A stretch of DNA of 44,805 nt, taken from Candidatus Saccharimonadia bacterium. Lineage in GTDB: Bacteria > Patescibacteriota > Saccharimonadia > Saccharimonadales > Saccharimonadaceae. The first letter of the stretch is position 1. Every line of letters begins with the position of its first letter. Under the pieces are notes generated by a model. It was not told the DNA's origin and did no database searches. It was given only the letters and a program-made list of their open reading frames with translations. Both the position numbers and the translations under genes were made by a program. Shown here one piece after another: positions 1 to 8,001 of this stretch. The stretch spans positions 296 to 45,100 of the forward strand of contig JALRBE010000002.1 of NCBI GenBank assembly GCA_023262335.1. Direction: 5' to 3'.

Positions 1-236
1 CCGCGTGCCTCCCATAGCTTAGGGTTCTGTATGATTGCACCGTCAATACCAAAGATATTACGGTGTTCATACACCATAGCCCGCCACCACTGCTTTTTTA
101 GATTGTTTGCAAGTTCAACACCGTATGGACCGTAGTCCCAGAACCCTGCAAGACCACCGTATATTTCAGAGGCTTGGAATATGAAGCCTCGTCTTTTTGC
201 TAAGTTTGCGATTGTATCAAGAGAAATATCACTCAT
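1..236 (-). CDS. glyQS: Glycyl-tRNA synthetase, N-terminal part (runs off the left edge)
   Basis: About 78 N-terminal residues are in the window. They carry the opening typical of the dimeric class II glycyl-tRNA synthetase: AKRRGFIFQASEIYGG followed by WDYGPYGVEL, the first catalytic-domain block before motif 1. The enzyme charges tRNA-Gly with glycine in the cytoplasm. ATG at 236 is preceded by a weak AAAGG at about 9 nt and by a TATAAT-like -10 on the minus strand at 259-264, so a short leader of about 16 nt is likely. The N terminus is where the family normally starts. The rest of the gene lies outside the window. The identification rests on this short but highly conserved block. Confidence 0.93.
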   Translation of the reverse strand, partial: MSDISLDTIANLAKRRGFIFQASEIYGGLAGFWDYGPYGVELANNLKKQWWRAMVYEHRNIFGIDGAIIQNPKLWEAR

Positions 237-423
237 TGTTTGATTACCTTTCAGAAGTATTATAATTGGAATGGTTAAAAAGGGGTTACTGTAGGCTTAC
301 GCCAGTACCGCGAGTAGAACCAAGACCAGTCAATACTTTGAATGAGTGCATTGTAAGCTAATTTTACCACAACTTTACAGGTACGGCTAGGCGTTATGTG
401 GCTCGATATTGTATAATATAGTT

Positions 424-630
424 ATAGGTACTGGACAACTTGTCCCAGCCACTAGCTCTACTTAATACAAGATATATAAGCCCGAAAATAAGACTAGATA
501 CGCTATAGGTGCTAGACTACGCAGGGAGAGGTAATGACCACTGTCCACCCTTGAGTATCTCTACCCAGCGTAGTATTTCATTACAGATAAGGTTCCAGTT
601 CGCCTCTATCAGGGTCACCAAGATAGAACT
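424..630 (+). ncRNA. Candidate structured non-coding RNA of unknown class
   Basis: Downstream of a plus-strand TATAAT (412-417) the sequence folds into consecutive hairpins: CTGGACA with TGTC-CAG around 431-450; a long stem, 516-533 with 556-574, of about 17 base pairs broken by single A bulges or mismatches; and a bulged hairpin around 597-630. The last is followed by the strong hairpin at 631-689. No reading frame of note runs through it. The strand is uncertain because the stems are nearly symmetric and a minus-strand promoter overlaps the plus one. It lacks the signatures of tmRNA (tag and CCA end), RNase P RNA or SRP RNA. Confidence 0.35.
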
Positions 631-689
631 ACAGATATAGAAAAGTGCCTTGAAGCCATATAGAGCTTTGAGGCATTTTCTATATCTGT
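631..689 (+). terminator. Long inverted repeat, probable terminator
   Basis: Arms 631-650 and 671-689 pair over about 19 bases, and the loop holds a further AAGC/GCTT pairing. There is no clean T run after it on either strand, so it could instead close a structured RNA. It lies just before the HD-domain gene promoter. Confidence 0.5.
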
Positions 690-737
690 TAAATCATTCG
701 ATTCTTCTTTGCTGTCAGGCTTAAAAAGGTTATTTGT

Positions 738-743
738 TACAAT
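738..743 (+). promoter_or_regulatory. -10 box TACAAT of the HD hydrolase gene
   Basis: TACAAT ends 7 nt before ATG 751. This places the transcription start on or next to the start codon, so the mRNA should be leaderless. Confidence 0.6.
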
Positions 744-750
744 ATAGGAT

Positions 751-1359
751 ATGAACAAACTCCATCTCGATGTCGTAAATCACTTTAATAATCGCCAGCA
801 TATCGCACACGGTATGGACCACGCAGAGCGTGTCGCTGCGCTGGCGCGACATATTGCACTCAAGGAGAATTACGACCCCGATGAGGCAGAGATTGCTGGT
901 ATATTGCATGATATTGGGCGAACAGTGCAAGAAGAGGAAAAAGGTCATGGCCCAGCCGGTGTTCCGCTCGCCTCTGAATTGCTTGACAAGCATATGGACT
1001 ATGATAGTGGCACAAAAGAACGTATCCTCAACGCCGTTCGTGACCATAGTGACCTTCATACGGAGGGTCACTTAACTCACATCTTACAAGATGCCGATAT
1101 GCTCGACGGATTAGGCGCAATTGGAATAATGCGAGCGTACACGTCAAAAGCACATCTGCCATGCTATGACCCTGCAAATATCGCACCCACTGTAGGCCAA
1201 CGAAATACAAATATCCATGACCAAATAGCTTTTCAGATGGAATGGCTAGACATGATGCACACCAAAACAGGAAAAGAAATTGCCGAGCGGCGGCACGCCC
1301 TGATGGCAAAATTCTTAGATAATTTCAGGTTGGAGGTTCTAGGCGAGGATTATCAATAG
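751..1359 (+). CDS. HD-domain metal-dependent phosphohydrolase
   Basis: This 202-residue protein has the HD superfamily metal site: H20 and H24 in a GMDH context, the H53-D54 pair inside ILHDIG, and a later D in LQDADMLDGLG. Proteins of this size and motif order hydrolyse phosphate monoesters or nucleotides; the substrate cannot be told from sequence. It is a single-domain cytoplasmic protein. ATG 751 is chosen because TACAAT sits 7 nt upstream and no ribosome binding site is present. The gene is richer in A+T than the genes to its right and is bracketed by two strong hairpins (631-689, 1445-1485), so it is transcribed alone. Confidence 0.85.
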   Translation: MNKLHLDVVNHFNNRQHIAHGMDHAERVAALARHIALKENYDPDEAEIAGILHDIGRTVQEEEKGHGPAGVPLASELLDKHMDYDSGTKERILNAVRDHSDLHTEGHLTHILQDADMLDGLGAIGIMRAYTSKAHLPCYDPANIAPTVGQRNTNIHDQIAFQMEWLDMMHTKTGKEIAERRHALMAKFLDNFRLEVLGEDYQ

Positions 1360-1444
1360 CCGTATTGCTATATTCGTTAATAGCTCGTTCCACTTCATAA
1401 TTTCAGCCACAACTTCCTTATAAATCGAAGGCTCAAGGGTCACC

Positions 1445-1485
1445 ATAGAAAATAGCTCATGCTCTCGGTATGAGCTATTTTCTAT
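1445..1485 (+). terminator. Perfect 16-bp hairpin after the HD gene
   Basis: The arms 1445-1460 and 1470-1485 are perfect reverse complements with a 9-nt loop. No T run follows. The position, between the HD gene and the next promoter, fits a terminator or RNA-stabilising end. Confidence 0.6.
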
Positions 1486-1583
1486 CGCGCGGTTCTGCGC
1501 TGAGGGTTCGACCGCTGTCATGATCGACTGATTTAACAGGCTAGCCAACGTTCGCCGCTAGAACAGCGAAGCGTGGGCTCGTA

Positions 1584-1589
1584 TATACT
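1584..1589 (+). promoter_or_regulatory. -10 box TATACT of the methyltransferase gene
   Basis: TATACT ends 7 nt before ATG 1597, giving a leaderless transcript and deciding the start codon. Confidence 0.6.
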
Positions 1590-1596
1590 TTATGTA

Positions 1597-2184
1597 ATGG
1601 ACTTTTCTTTTTTCATGCAATACCTTCGGAACGTACGCAGCGTCGGGGCGGTCGCGCCGAGTTCGCGTTTTTTGGCCCGCAAAATGGTCGAGACGATTGA
1701 CTTCGAACGCGCGGGTACGATCGTTGAGTACGGCCCGGGGACCGGTGTTTTTACCAAGGAAATCCTTGCCAGAATGCGGCCCGGCACGAAGGTGCTCCTT
1801 ATAGAATCGAACGACGATTTTTACGAAAAGCTACGCACCGAATACGAAGATAGGAGCGACGTGCATGTGGCGCATGATTCGGCGGAACATGTGGCGGAGC
1901 TGCTTGCGGAACGGGGGCTTGGTCGGCCGGATTACGTTGTTTCCGGGCTGCCGTTCGCGGCGCTTCCGGCTGCCGTGTCCGAACGGATTCTGACTGAGAC
2001 GGCCCGACTGCTCAGCGACGGTGGTGAGTTCGTGACGTTCCAATACACTCTGCTTAAGAAGGGTGTGATAGGCTGTCATTTTGGCACCGTGCGCGTGACC
2101 CGCGAACTTCGCAACCTGCCGCCGGCGTACGTTTTGCGCTGCCGAAACCAAAACGGTCCGCGGCGTTCCCACAAACAAGCATAA
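1597..2184 (+). CDS. SAM-dependent methyltransferase (phospholipid N-methyltransferase / KsgA-like fold)
   Basis: The 195-residue product has a Rossmann methyltransferase motif I, VEYGPGTG at residues 43-50, followed by an acidic strand-2 end (LLIESND) and a SGLPFAALP block where PmtA-type and rRNA-adenine methylases place motif IV. The N terminus, with APSSRFLARKM, is typical of the phospholipid N-methyltransferase group (COG3963-like). The substrate may be a lipid or another small molecule; the family assignment is firmer than the substrate. An in-frame start exists at 1573, but the -10 box lies between it and 1597, so 1597 is preferred. Confidence 0.75.
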   Translation: MDFSFFMQYLRNVRSVGAVAPSSRFLARKMVETIDFERAGTIVEYGPGTGVFTKEILARMRPGTKVLLIESNDDFYEKLRTEYEDRSDVHVAHDSAEHVAELLAERGLGRPDYVVSGLPFAALPAAVSERILTETARLLSDGGEFVTFQYTLLKKGVIGCHFGTVRVTRELRNLPPAYVLRCRNQNGPRRSHKQA

Positions 2185-2188
2185 GTGG

Positions 2189-2194
2189 TATCAT
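2189..2194 (+). promoter_or_regulatory. Possible -10 box TATCAT for pgk
   Basis: TATCAT is 27 nt before the GTG start of pgk, with a GGGGTGA at about 2210-2216 that can serve as ribosome binding site. No good -35 is visible. Confidence 0.4.
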
Positions 2195-2221
2195 GGTGAC
2201 ATCATTAATGGGGTGACTTAG

Positions 2222-3442
2222 GTGGGCTTTACGAAAAAAACGATCCGCGACGTTCCGCTTAGCGGACAAACAGTGCTGGTGAGGGTTGATTACAACGTAC
2301 CGTTGGCAGATGACGGCACGATACACGACGACTTGCGCATTCGCGCGAGTTTGCCGACGCTGCAGTTCCTGTTGGCGCGCGGCTGCAAGCTCGTGCTTAT
2401 AAGCCATATGGGCCGGCCCGAAGGTCACGACCCTAAGTTAAGCCTGGAGCAAGTCGCGAACAGGCTTGGCGAGCTGCTCGAAAAGCCAGTGGTGTTCGTT
2501 GACGACGTAACTGGCGAGGACGCGTACCAAGCGGTCAGGAAAGCACCGAAGAACGGCGTGGTCATGCTGCAAAACCTCAGGTACTACCCCGAAGAAGAGG
2601 CGGATGATCTTGAATTCGCCAAAGCGATCGCCCACGCGTCGCAGGCGGCGTTCTTCGTGCAAGACGGCTTTGGCGTGGTACATAGGGCGCACGCCAGCAC
2701 GCACGCCATAACGTTGCAGTTGCCAAGCGTGGCAGGGTTGCTGCTCGAACGCGAAGTGGCGACGATCACCGACGTGATGGAGAACCCGAAGCGACCGCTG
2801 GTGGCCGTGCTCGGCGGCGCGAAGGTGAGCGACAAAATAGGCCTGGTCGAACGGTTCGTGCACGTCGCCGACAAAATCCTGATCGGCGGTGCCATGGCGA
2901 ATACGTTTTTGCGCTACAAAGGCATCGACGTGGGCGCGAGCAAGGTAGAGACCGACCAAGACGAGACGTTAAACAAAATATACGCCGCGGCCAGGGAAAA
3001 GGTCGGCGAGAACGTCGAGGATTTCATCGTGCTTCCGAGTGATGTCGCCGTCGCGAAAACCGTCGGTGCCGACGAACCTCGGGTGGAACGGGGACTGTCG
3101 GGCATCGCCAAGAGCGAAATGGCGCTCGATATCGGCGCGGGCAGCATCGAGCGGTACTGCGATATCGTCGGCTCGGCGGGATCGGTCATTTGGAACGGCA
3201 CCATGGGCATGGCAGAACATGCGAATTTCGCGCACGGTTCCGCCCGGATCGCCCTCACGCTCGCGACCCACCCGGAAGTGACGTCGATCGTTGGCGGTGG
3301 CGACACCGCGGACTTCATACTCAAATGGGACGGCAAGAAGGGCGGCAGCTTTTCGCACGTATCGACCGGAGGCGGCGCAGGGCTGGACCTCATGGCAGGC
3401 GAGAAGCTGCCCGGAGTCGAGAGCCTGCTCGACGCCGCATGA
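2222..3442 (+). CDS. pgk: Phosphoglycerate kinase
   Basis: The enzyme converts 1,3-bisphosphoglycerate and ADP to 3-phosphoglycerate and ATP in glycolysis. At 406 residues it is full length. Visible landmarks are the substrate loop RVDYNVPL near residue 21, ISHMGRPEG, the nucleotide-domain GGAKVSDKIG and GGAMANTFL, and the C-terminal GGGDTADF and STGGGAGLDLM. The start is GTG at 2222 behind a GGGGTGA. It is followed 39 nt later by tpiA, giving a small glycolytic pair in the usual gene order; the pairing supports both calls. Confidence 0.97.
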   Translation: MGFTKKTIRDVPLSGQTVLVRVDYNVPLADDGTIHDDLRIRASLPTLQFLLARGCKLVLISHMGRPEGHDPKLSLEQVANRLGELLEKPVVFVDDVTGEDAYQAVRKAPKNGVVMLQNLRYYPEEEADDLEFAKAIAHASQAAFFVQDGFGVVHRAHASTHAITLQLPSVAGLLLEREVATITDVMENPKRPLVAVLGGAKVSDKIGLVERFVHVADKILIGGAMANTFLRYKGIDVGASKVETDQDETLNKIYAAAREKVGENVEDFIVLPSDVAVAKTVGADEPRVERGLSGIAKSEMALDIGAGSIERYCDIVGSAGSVIWNGTMGMAEHANFAHGSARIALTLATHPEVTSIVGGGDTADFILKWDGKKGGSFSHVSTGGGAGLDLMAGEKLPGVESLLDAA

Positions 3443-3451
3443 AAAATAGGC

Positions 3452-3457
3452 TACACT
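3452..3457 (+). promoter_or_regulatory. -10 box TACACT upstream of tpiA
   Basis: TACACT lies 24 nt before ATG 3482 in the pgk-tpiA gap. It would give a leader of about 18 nt without a clear ribosome binding site. Confidence 0.4.
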
Positions 3458-3481
3458 AAAGCACAAGAAAGCATAACCGTT

Positions 3482-4270
3482 ATGTCATCCACCAAGAAAC
3501 TCATCGTCGGCAACTGGAAGATGAATCTGACCGTTCACGAGGCCAGTATCCTCGTGCATGACCTTGAAAAAGCTATTGCCGTCCACCGCGACGTCGAGGT
3601 TGTCGTGGCGCCGACGCTGCTTGCGTTGCAGTCCGTCAGCTTGCAAATCGACCGGCGCGTCTTGAAGCTCGCGGCACAGAACTTTTACTGGCAAGACCAC
3701 GGCGCGTACACGGGCGAGGTGTCGGCAACGCAACTTCGCGGCCTGGTCGACTATGCCATCGTTGGCCATAGCGAACGGCGGCACGTATTCCATGAACATG
3801 CCAAAGATCTGCGCAACAAAGTGCAAGCGGCGCTGCGCAACGGTATCAGCCCGATATTGTGCATCGGCGAAACGGCGCACGAGCAGGCGCTTGGCGAAAC
3901 GCTGGATGTCATTCATGACCAACTGCTCGGCGGGCTCGCGAACGTGACAAGCGAAGAAATCAAACGGGTGGTCGTTGCCTACGAGCCCGTATGGGCGCTG
4001 AGCAACGGCAAGGACTTCGGCAAGCACAAGGTTCCGACTCCTTATGACGTCGAAAAGGCGGCAAGGGCGGTTCGCAGCCAAATAAAACACTTGTACGGCG
4101 AAGAGGCGAGCAGGCAGATCCGAGTCCTGTACGGCGGCAGTACGAGTCCTGACAACGCGAAAGGCTTTTTGGCAGTGCCAGGAGTCGACGGCCTGCTTGT
4201 AGGGGGCGCCAGTTTGTCGGCGCACACGTTCGTGCCTATCGTCGCTGCCGCTCATTCGGAGCGCGCCTGA
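3482..4270 (+). CDS. tpiA: Triosephosphate isomerase
   Basis: This glycolytic enzyme interconverts dihydroxyacetone phosphate and glyceraldehyde 3-phosphate. The 262-residue protein has the catalytic lysine in GNWKMN, the catalytic histidine in VGHSERR, CIGE, the catalytic glutamate E168 in AYEPVWA and the phosphate-binding YGGS. One oddity: loop 6, which closes over the substrate, is longer than usual. After W171-A172 come about a dozen residues (LSNGKDFGKHKV) before the T-P pair at 186-187, where the family normally has a short G-T-G-K stretch. Its TGA overlaps the ATG of the next gene by one base. Confidence 0.96.
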   Translation: MSSTKKLIVGNWKMNLTVHEASILVHDLEKAIAVHRDVEVVVAPTLLALQSVSLQIDRRVLKLAAQNFYWQDHGAYTGEVSATQLRGLVDYAIVGHSERRHVFHEHAKDLRNKVQAALRNGISPILCIGETAHEQALGETLDVIHDQLLGGLANVTSEEIKRVVVAYEPVWALSNGKDFGKHKVPTPYDVEKAARAVRSQIKHLYGEEASRQIRVLYGGSTSPDNAKGFLAVPGVDGLLVGGASLSAHTFVPIVAAAHSERA

Positions 4271-5322
4271 TGGCCGGCGAGATAGATTTTGACGAACTGG
4301 ACAAAGCGGTCGCTTCGCTTATGGGGGGCGCGACTCCTCAGCGGCAAGACGAAGGACCGAAACAGAAAACATTGACTATTTCCAGCACGCTCAAGCCTGG
4401 CGAAGACCCGGCGTACGCCAAACTGGACGAAGTCGCCAAAGCGATCGGCGACGAAATCCTGACGACAGACGGCGAAAGGACGGTCGACGTCGACGAGGCG
4501 GCATCGTCGCAAGCGCCAAGCGAGCCTGTCGCGGTACGGACCGAGTCGCCGGCGGTAGCGTCGCAGCCGATTGTTCCTCCGGCGCCGCAAGCTCCCGCGC
4601 CAACGGCACCCGCGGCACCAGCTGCCGTCCAGGCGCCCCGTCCGACGACGGGACGGTTCATGGACGTCGTGCATCCGTCATCGGTCATGAAGAGTCCTGC
4701 CGCGCTTGACGCCACGCCGCCTATCCGCGCGAATACCGGAGCCCAGCCGGTATCTGCGGCAAGTCCTGAAGCAAACGTGCCGCTGACACCGTTCATTCCT
4801 GACGCCAAAGTCGAAAAACGGCCGCTTGGCGGGTCGGGTGCCATCCCGTCGCCTTTCGAGGACGACAAGCCGGTGGCAGCCGTGACCACGGAGTCGCAGC
4901 CCGCCGAGACGGCAGCGGAACCTGTCGTGCAGGAAACCGTGACGATCAACTCGGAGCCTGCGGAAGGTGCGAAGCCGATTGACGCCCAGCCGGTACTTGA
5001 CGCGAGTACGTTCGAAAATACGACGCCCGCCGAATCCCCTGAGATAGCGGCGATCGAATCGACCGAAGTGTCCGCGGACGCGCCGAAAACCGAGGACAAC
5101 ATAGCCGCGGTTGAATCGGGCGATACGGAAATCTTGAAAACCACTCCGGCCCCGCCGAACAAAGAGGGGACGATTTATGACGTTTCGAACCAGGCACAGC
5201 CGCTCGCGCACGCGAAAAAGCAGAAGTCGGGTTGGGGAACGGTCGTTGTCATCGTGGTCGTGATCGCGGTGGCCGCAGCGCTGGCCGTCGCCGCTTCCTT
5301 CATTCTCGGCGTCGGCGTCTGA
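4270..5322 (+). CDS. Unknown Pro/Ala/Glu-rich protein with a C-terminal membrane anchor
   Basis: I do not recognise this 350-residue protein. Most of it is low-complexity and probably disordered, rich in Pro, Ala, Glu, Thr and Val. The last 30 residues form one hydrophobic helix (VVVIVVVIAVAAALAVAA) right after a basic KKQKSGWG, so it looks tail-anchored with the bulk in the cytoplasm. There is no signal peptide. Its ATG shares a base with the tpiA stop, which implies translational coupling. The N-terminal 25 residues (MAGEIDFDELDKAVASLMGG) are the only part that looks like a conserved short motif. Confidence 0.7.
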   Translation: MAGEIDFDELDKAVASLMGGATPQRQDEGPKQKTLTISSTLKPGEDPAYAKLDEVAKAIGDEILTTDGERTVDVDEAASSQAPSEPVAVRTESPAVASQPIVPPAPQAPAPTAPAAPAAVQAPRPTTGRFMDVVHPSSVMKSPAALDATPPIRANTGAQPVSAASPEANVPLTPFIPDAKVEKRPLGGSGAIPSPFEDDKPVAAVTTESQPAETAAEPVVQETVTINSEPAEGAKPIDAQPVLDASTFENTTPAESPEIAAIESTEVSADAPKTEDNIAAVESGDTEILKTTPAPPNKEGTIYDVSNQAQPLAHAKKQKSGWGTVVVIVVVIAVAAALAVAASFILGVGV

Positions 5323-5328
5323 GTCTTG

Positions 5329-5334
5329 TATACT
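5329..5334 (+). promoter_or_regulatory. -10 box TATACT of uvrD
   Basis: TATACT ends 7 nt before ATG 5342, predicting a leaderless transcript. A second TATAAT overlaps the start codon itself. Confidence 0.55.
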
Positions 5335-5341
5335 GGATATA

Positions 5342-7459
5342 ATGAATAGTCTTGAGGGCCTTAATGACGCGCAGCTTGCCGCGGTACAACAAACGAGCGG
5401 TCCGCTTTTGATTCTTGCGGGCGCGGGGAGCGGAAAAACCAAGACGGTCGCGCACAGGATAGCGTACCTCGTGCAGCATGAGGGCGTTTGGCCCACGGAA
5501 ATCCTCGCCGTGACGTTCACGAACAAAGCCGCGCGCGAGCTTCGTGAGCGCGTATGGAAACTGACTGACGATCGCGGCGACGAGGTGCCGCGCTCCTACA
5601 TGCCATGGATGGGAACGTTCCATGGCATTTGCGTGCGCATGTTACGGCAAGATGGTCACGTGATAGCGATCGCGCCGAACTACGTGATCTACGACGAGGA
5701 TGATCGGCAGGGTTTGGTCAAGCAAGCCATGAAAGAACTGTCGATCGATAGCCAGCAAATAAAGCCGCGGGCGATCAGTAGCGTCATAAGCAACGCCAAG
5801 AACGAACTGAAGACCCCCGCGGATTTTGAGGCGTCTGCCACGTATCCGCAACAGCAGGCCATCGCGAAGGTCTACGCGCGCTACGAGTCGCTGCGCAAAA
5901 AAGCGGGCGCCCTTGATTTTGACGACCTGCTTATCGAAACCGTTCGGCTGCTACGCGATCATCCGGAAGTCCGGGAGCGGTGGCGCCAGCACTTCAAGCA
6001 CGTGTTCATCGACGAGTACCAAGACACGAACGCGGCTCAATACGCCATCGTCAAATATTTAGTGAACGATGAGCAGAACGTCTGCGTGGTCGGTGACGAC
6101 TGGCAGTCCATTTACAGTTGGCGCGGCGCTGATTTCACGAACATCCTGAACTTCGAGCGCGACTACCCGAACGCGACCATAATCAAACTCGAGCAGAACT
6201 ACCGGTCGACGAACGCGATCCTGACCGTCGCGCAATCAGTCATCAGCAAGAACAAGGTACGTACGGACAAAAAGCTGTGGACCGACCTTGGCGAAGGCAG
6301 CCCGGTCGAGGTGCATCAGGCGTATGACGAGGCCGAGGAGGCGAGCTTGGTGGCTGGCCGAGTCGGTACTCACGTCAGCATAGGGGCGAGGTCATACAGC
6401 GACTTTGCCGTGCTGTACCGCATGAACGCGCAGTCCGCGCCGCTCGAACGCGCGTTCAGGTTGGCGCGCATTCCCTACCAGCTTGTCGGTGGCGTCAGGT
6501 TCTACGACCGCAAGGAAATCCGCGATATCATTGCGTACCTGCGACTTATTTATCAGCCGAACGATCGGTTAAGCTTCAGTCGTATTGCTAACGTCCCGAC
6601 CAGAGGCATCGGCGCGACCAGCTTGGAGCGGTTTTTGCAGTGGCAGGGCGAACAAGGGAGCGACATTCTGACCGCGCTCGAGACCGTGCACGAAGCGAAC
6701 GTGCTGACGCCGAAGGCGAAGAAGGCGCTTGGCGGATTGGGCGTACACCTGCGAGAACTGAAAACCATGCTGGACGAACACAGCGCGCCGGCGGACATCA
6801 TTGAGCGGCTGCTGCAAGTAACCGCGTACCGCCAATTTTTGCGCGACGGCACGCCGCAGGCGGAAGAGCGCGAAGAAAACGTTGGCCAGCTGCTCTCGGA
6901 CGTGAAAATATTCGCCGATTTGCCAGAGTTCCTCGAAGAAACGGCACTTATCGCGAGCAGCGACACCGCGGCAGGCGACGAGAAGGTCACGTTGATGACC
7001 CTGCATGCGGCCAAGGGCCTGGAATTTCCGGTGGTATTCATGGTCGGCATGGAAGAAGGCGTGTTCCCTCACGGCAGGGTGTACGAGTCGGGGCCGGCCG
7101 AACTCGAAGAGGAGCGGCGACTGTGCTATGTGGGCATGACGCGCGCCAGGCAGGAGCTTCACCTTACGTATGCCCGTTCACGCTTGCAATTCGGCCAAAG
7201 GGCGTACAACCAAGTGTCACGGTTCATCGGCGACATGGGCAACCAGATCGCCATGGTCGACGAACCGTCGTACGTCCCGGATTACGATGACAGATTCGTG
7301 AGCGACGAGTTGCCGTTCGGCGTCGGCGACAGGGTCCGTTCGGCCGCGTTCGGCACCGGAGAAATCCTTGACGTCGACGGGTTGGCGGTCACGATCAGGT
7401 TCGACAAGGGCACGACGCGCAAGTTGAACGCGGAGTACGCGCGTCTCGAGAAATTATGA
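5342..7459 (+). CDS. uvrD: UvrD/PcrA-family ATP-dependent DNA helicase
   Basis: This 705-residue SF1A helicase moves 3' to 5' on DNA in excision repair, mismatch repair or replication-fork clearing. Motifs in order: Q-motif region LNDAQLAAVQ, Walker A GAGSGKT (residues 27-33), motif Ia TFTNKAAREL, the DEYQDTN Walker B (D224-E225), GDDWQSIYSWRGA (motif III), QNYRST (motif IV), TLHAAKGLEFPVVF (motif V) and VGMTRARQELHLTYA (motif VI). The last 50 residues form a small beta domain like the PcrA C-terminal Tudor-like domain that contacts RNA polymerase. Full length. Its stop overlaps the Nudix start by 4 nt. Confidence 0.95.
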   Translation: MNSLEGLNDAQLAAVQQTSGPLLILAGAGSGKTKTVAHRIAYLVQHEGVWPTEILAVTFTNKAARELRERVWKLTDDRGDEVPRSYMPWMGTFHGICVRMLRQDGHVIAIAPNYVIYDEDDRQGLVKQAMKELSIDSQQIKPRAISSVISNAKNELKTPADFEASATYPQQQAIAKVYARYESLRKKAGALDFDDLLIETVRLLRDHPEVRERWRQHFKHVFIDEYQDTNAAQYAIVKYLVNDEQNVCVVGDDWQSIYSWRGADFTNILNFERDYPNATIIKLEQNYRSTNAILTVAQSVISKNKVRTDKKLWTDLGEGSPVEVHQAYDEAEEASLVAGRVGTHVSIGARSYSDFAVLYRMNAQSAPLERAFRLARIPYQLVGGVRFYDRKEIRDIIAYLRLIYQPNDRLSFSRIANVPTRGIGATSLERFLQWQGEQGSDILTALETVHEANVLTPKAKKALGGLGVHLRELKTMLDEHSAPADIIERLLQVTAYRQFLRDGTPQAEEREENVGQLLSDVKIFADLPEFLEETALIASSDTAAGDEKVTLMTLHAAKGLEFPVVFMVGMEEGVFPHGRVYESGPAELEEERRLCYVGMTRARQELHLTYARSRLQFGQRAYNQVSRFIGDMGNQIAMVDEPSYVPDYDDRFVSDELPFGVGDRVRSAAFGTGEILDVDGLAVTIRFDKGTTRKLNAEYARLEKL

Positions 7460-7932
7460 GAAAGGCGTATCTTCGGTTCGCGAAGGTCATCAGTCCGCTC
7501 ATGATCGCCGGGCTGCGTGCGTACAGCCTCGTGACCCGTCGGCCACGGGCACGGGTCGTGCTCATGAACGAACGGGCGGAGGTCCTGCTCATGAAGGGCG
7601 TGATCGCGCATAACGACCACTGGACATTGCCGGGAGGCGGCGTCGGGTTTCGGGAATCGTCGCTGCATGCGGCGCTACGCGAAGTTCACGAGGAGACGGG
7701 CATACGCCTGGCGACTGGAGACCTGACGTTCGTGCGGCGCGTCGAAAAGCCGGAATTCGGCCTGCCGTTCGCGGCCGACGTTTTTACGGGACGCTGCGCG
7801 GCGGGCGCGTTGCCGGACACTATTCATAATCCGTACGAAGTCGCGGCGATCGAGTGGTTCCCCGTGGCGTCCTTGCCGCCTGACACGGGGCGGCTCGCAA
7901 GGAAATTGGTGCGGGAAGTGAGCGCCGACTAG
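7456..7932 (+). CDS. Nudix hydrolase
   Basis: The 158-residue protein contains a full Nudix box, G61-x5-E67-x7-REVHEETGI ending at residue 83, which binds Mg2+ and cleaves nucleoside-diphosphate-linked substrates. The substrate is not predictable. Residues 1-28 are basic and hydrophobic (FAKVISPLMIAGLRAYSL) and may lie on the membrane, which is unusual for a house-cleaning Nudix enzyme. The ATG overlaps the uvrD stop in an ATGA arrangement, so the two genes are co-translated. Confidence 0.87.
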   Translation: MRKAYLRFAKVISPLMIAGLRAYSLVTRRPRARVVLMNERAEVLLMKGVIAHNDHWTLPGGGVGFRESSLHAALREVHEETGIRLATGDLTFVRRVEKPEFGLPFAADVFTGRCAAGALPDTIHNPYEVAAIEWFPVASLPPDTGRLARKLVREVSAD

Positions 7933-7968
7933 CTGCCCGAGCGGTTTGCAGCGGGCGGCCACATTCGG

Positions 7969-7974
7969 TACAAT
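7969..7974 (+). promoter_or_regulatory. -10 box TACAAT of the Rpf-like gene
   Basis: TACAAT ends only 3 nt before the first in-frame ATG (7978), too close for a start within the transcript. It sits 27 nt before ATG 8002, which is therefore the better start. Confidence 0.5.
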
Positions 7975-8001
7975 CATATGAGGCCACAAGGCTTGTTATC
8001 A

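Larger units (their letters stand above)
237..750. other. Gene-free A+T-rich stretch with several RNA-type hairpins
   Basis: No credible protein gene lies between glyQS and the HD gene. The stretch holds back-to-back -10 elements (TATAAT on plus at 412-417; TATACA on minus at 410-415 with TTGTCC on minus at 433-438, 17 nt apart). Then follow at least three strong inverted repeats: 516-533 with 556-574, a bulged stem built on CTATC/GATAG and AGTT/AACT around 597-630, and 631-650 with 671-689. The spacing suggests a stand-alone structured RNA rather than a leader, but I could not match it to tmRNA, RNase P, SRP or 6S RNA by eye. Confidence 0.5.

Noticed and set aside
237..690. A T-box leader controlling glyQS
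   Set aside because: On the minus strand AAGGGTGGACAGTGG resembles the antiterminator core, but the diagnostic ACCGCG is missing at that place and no specifier-loop layout is visible.
1339..1548. A 69-codon minus-strand frame between the HD and methyltransferase genes
   Set aside because: It runs straight through the perfect hairpin at 1445-1485, has no promoter or ribosome binding site, and looks like chance.
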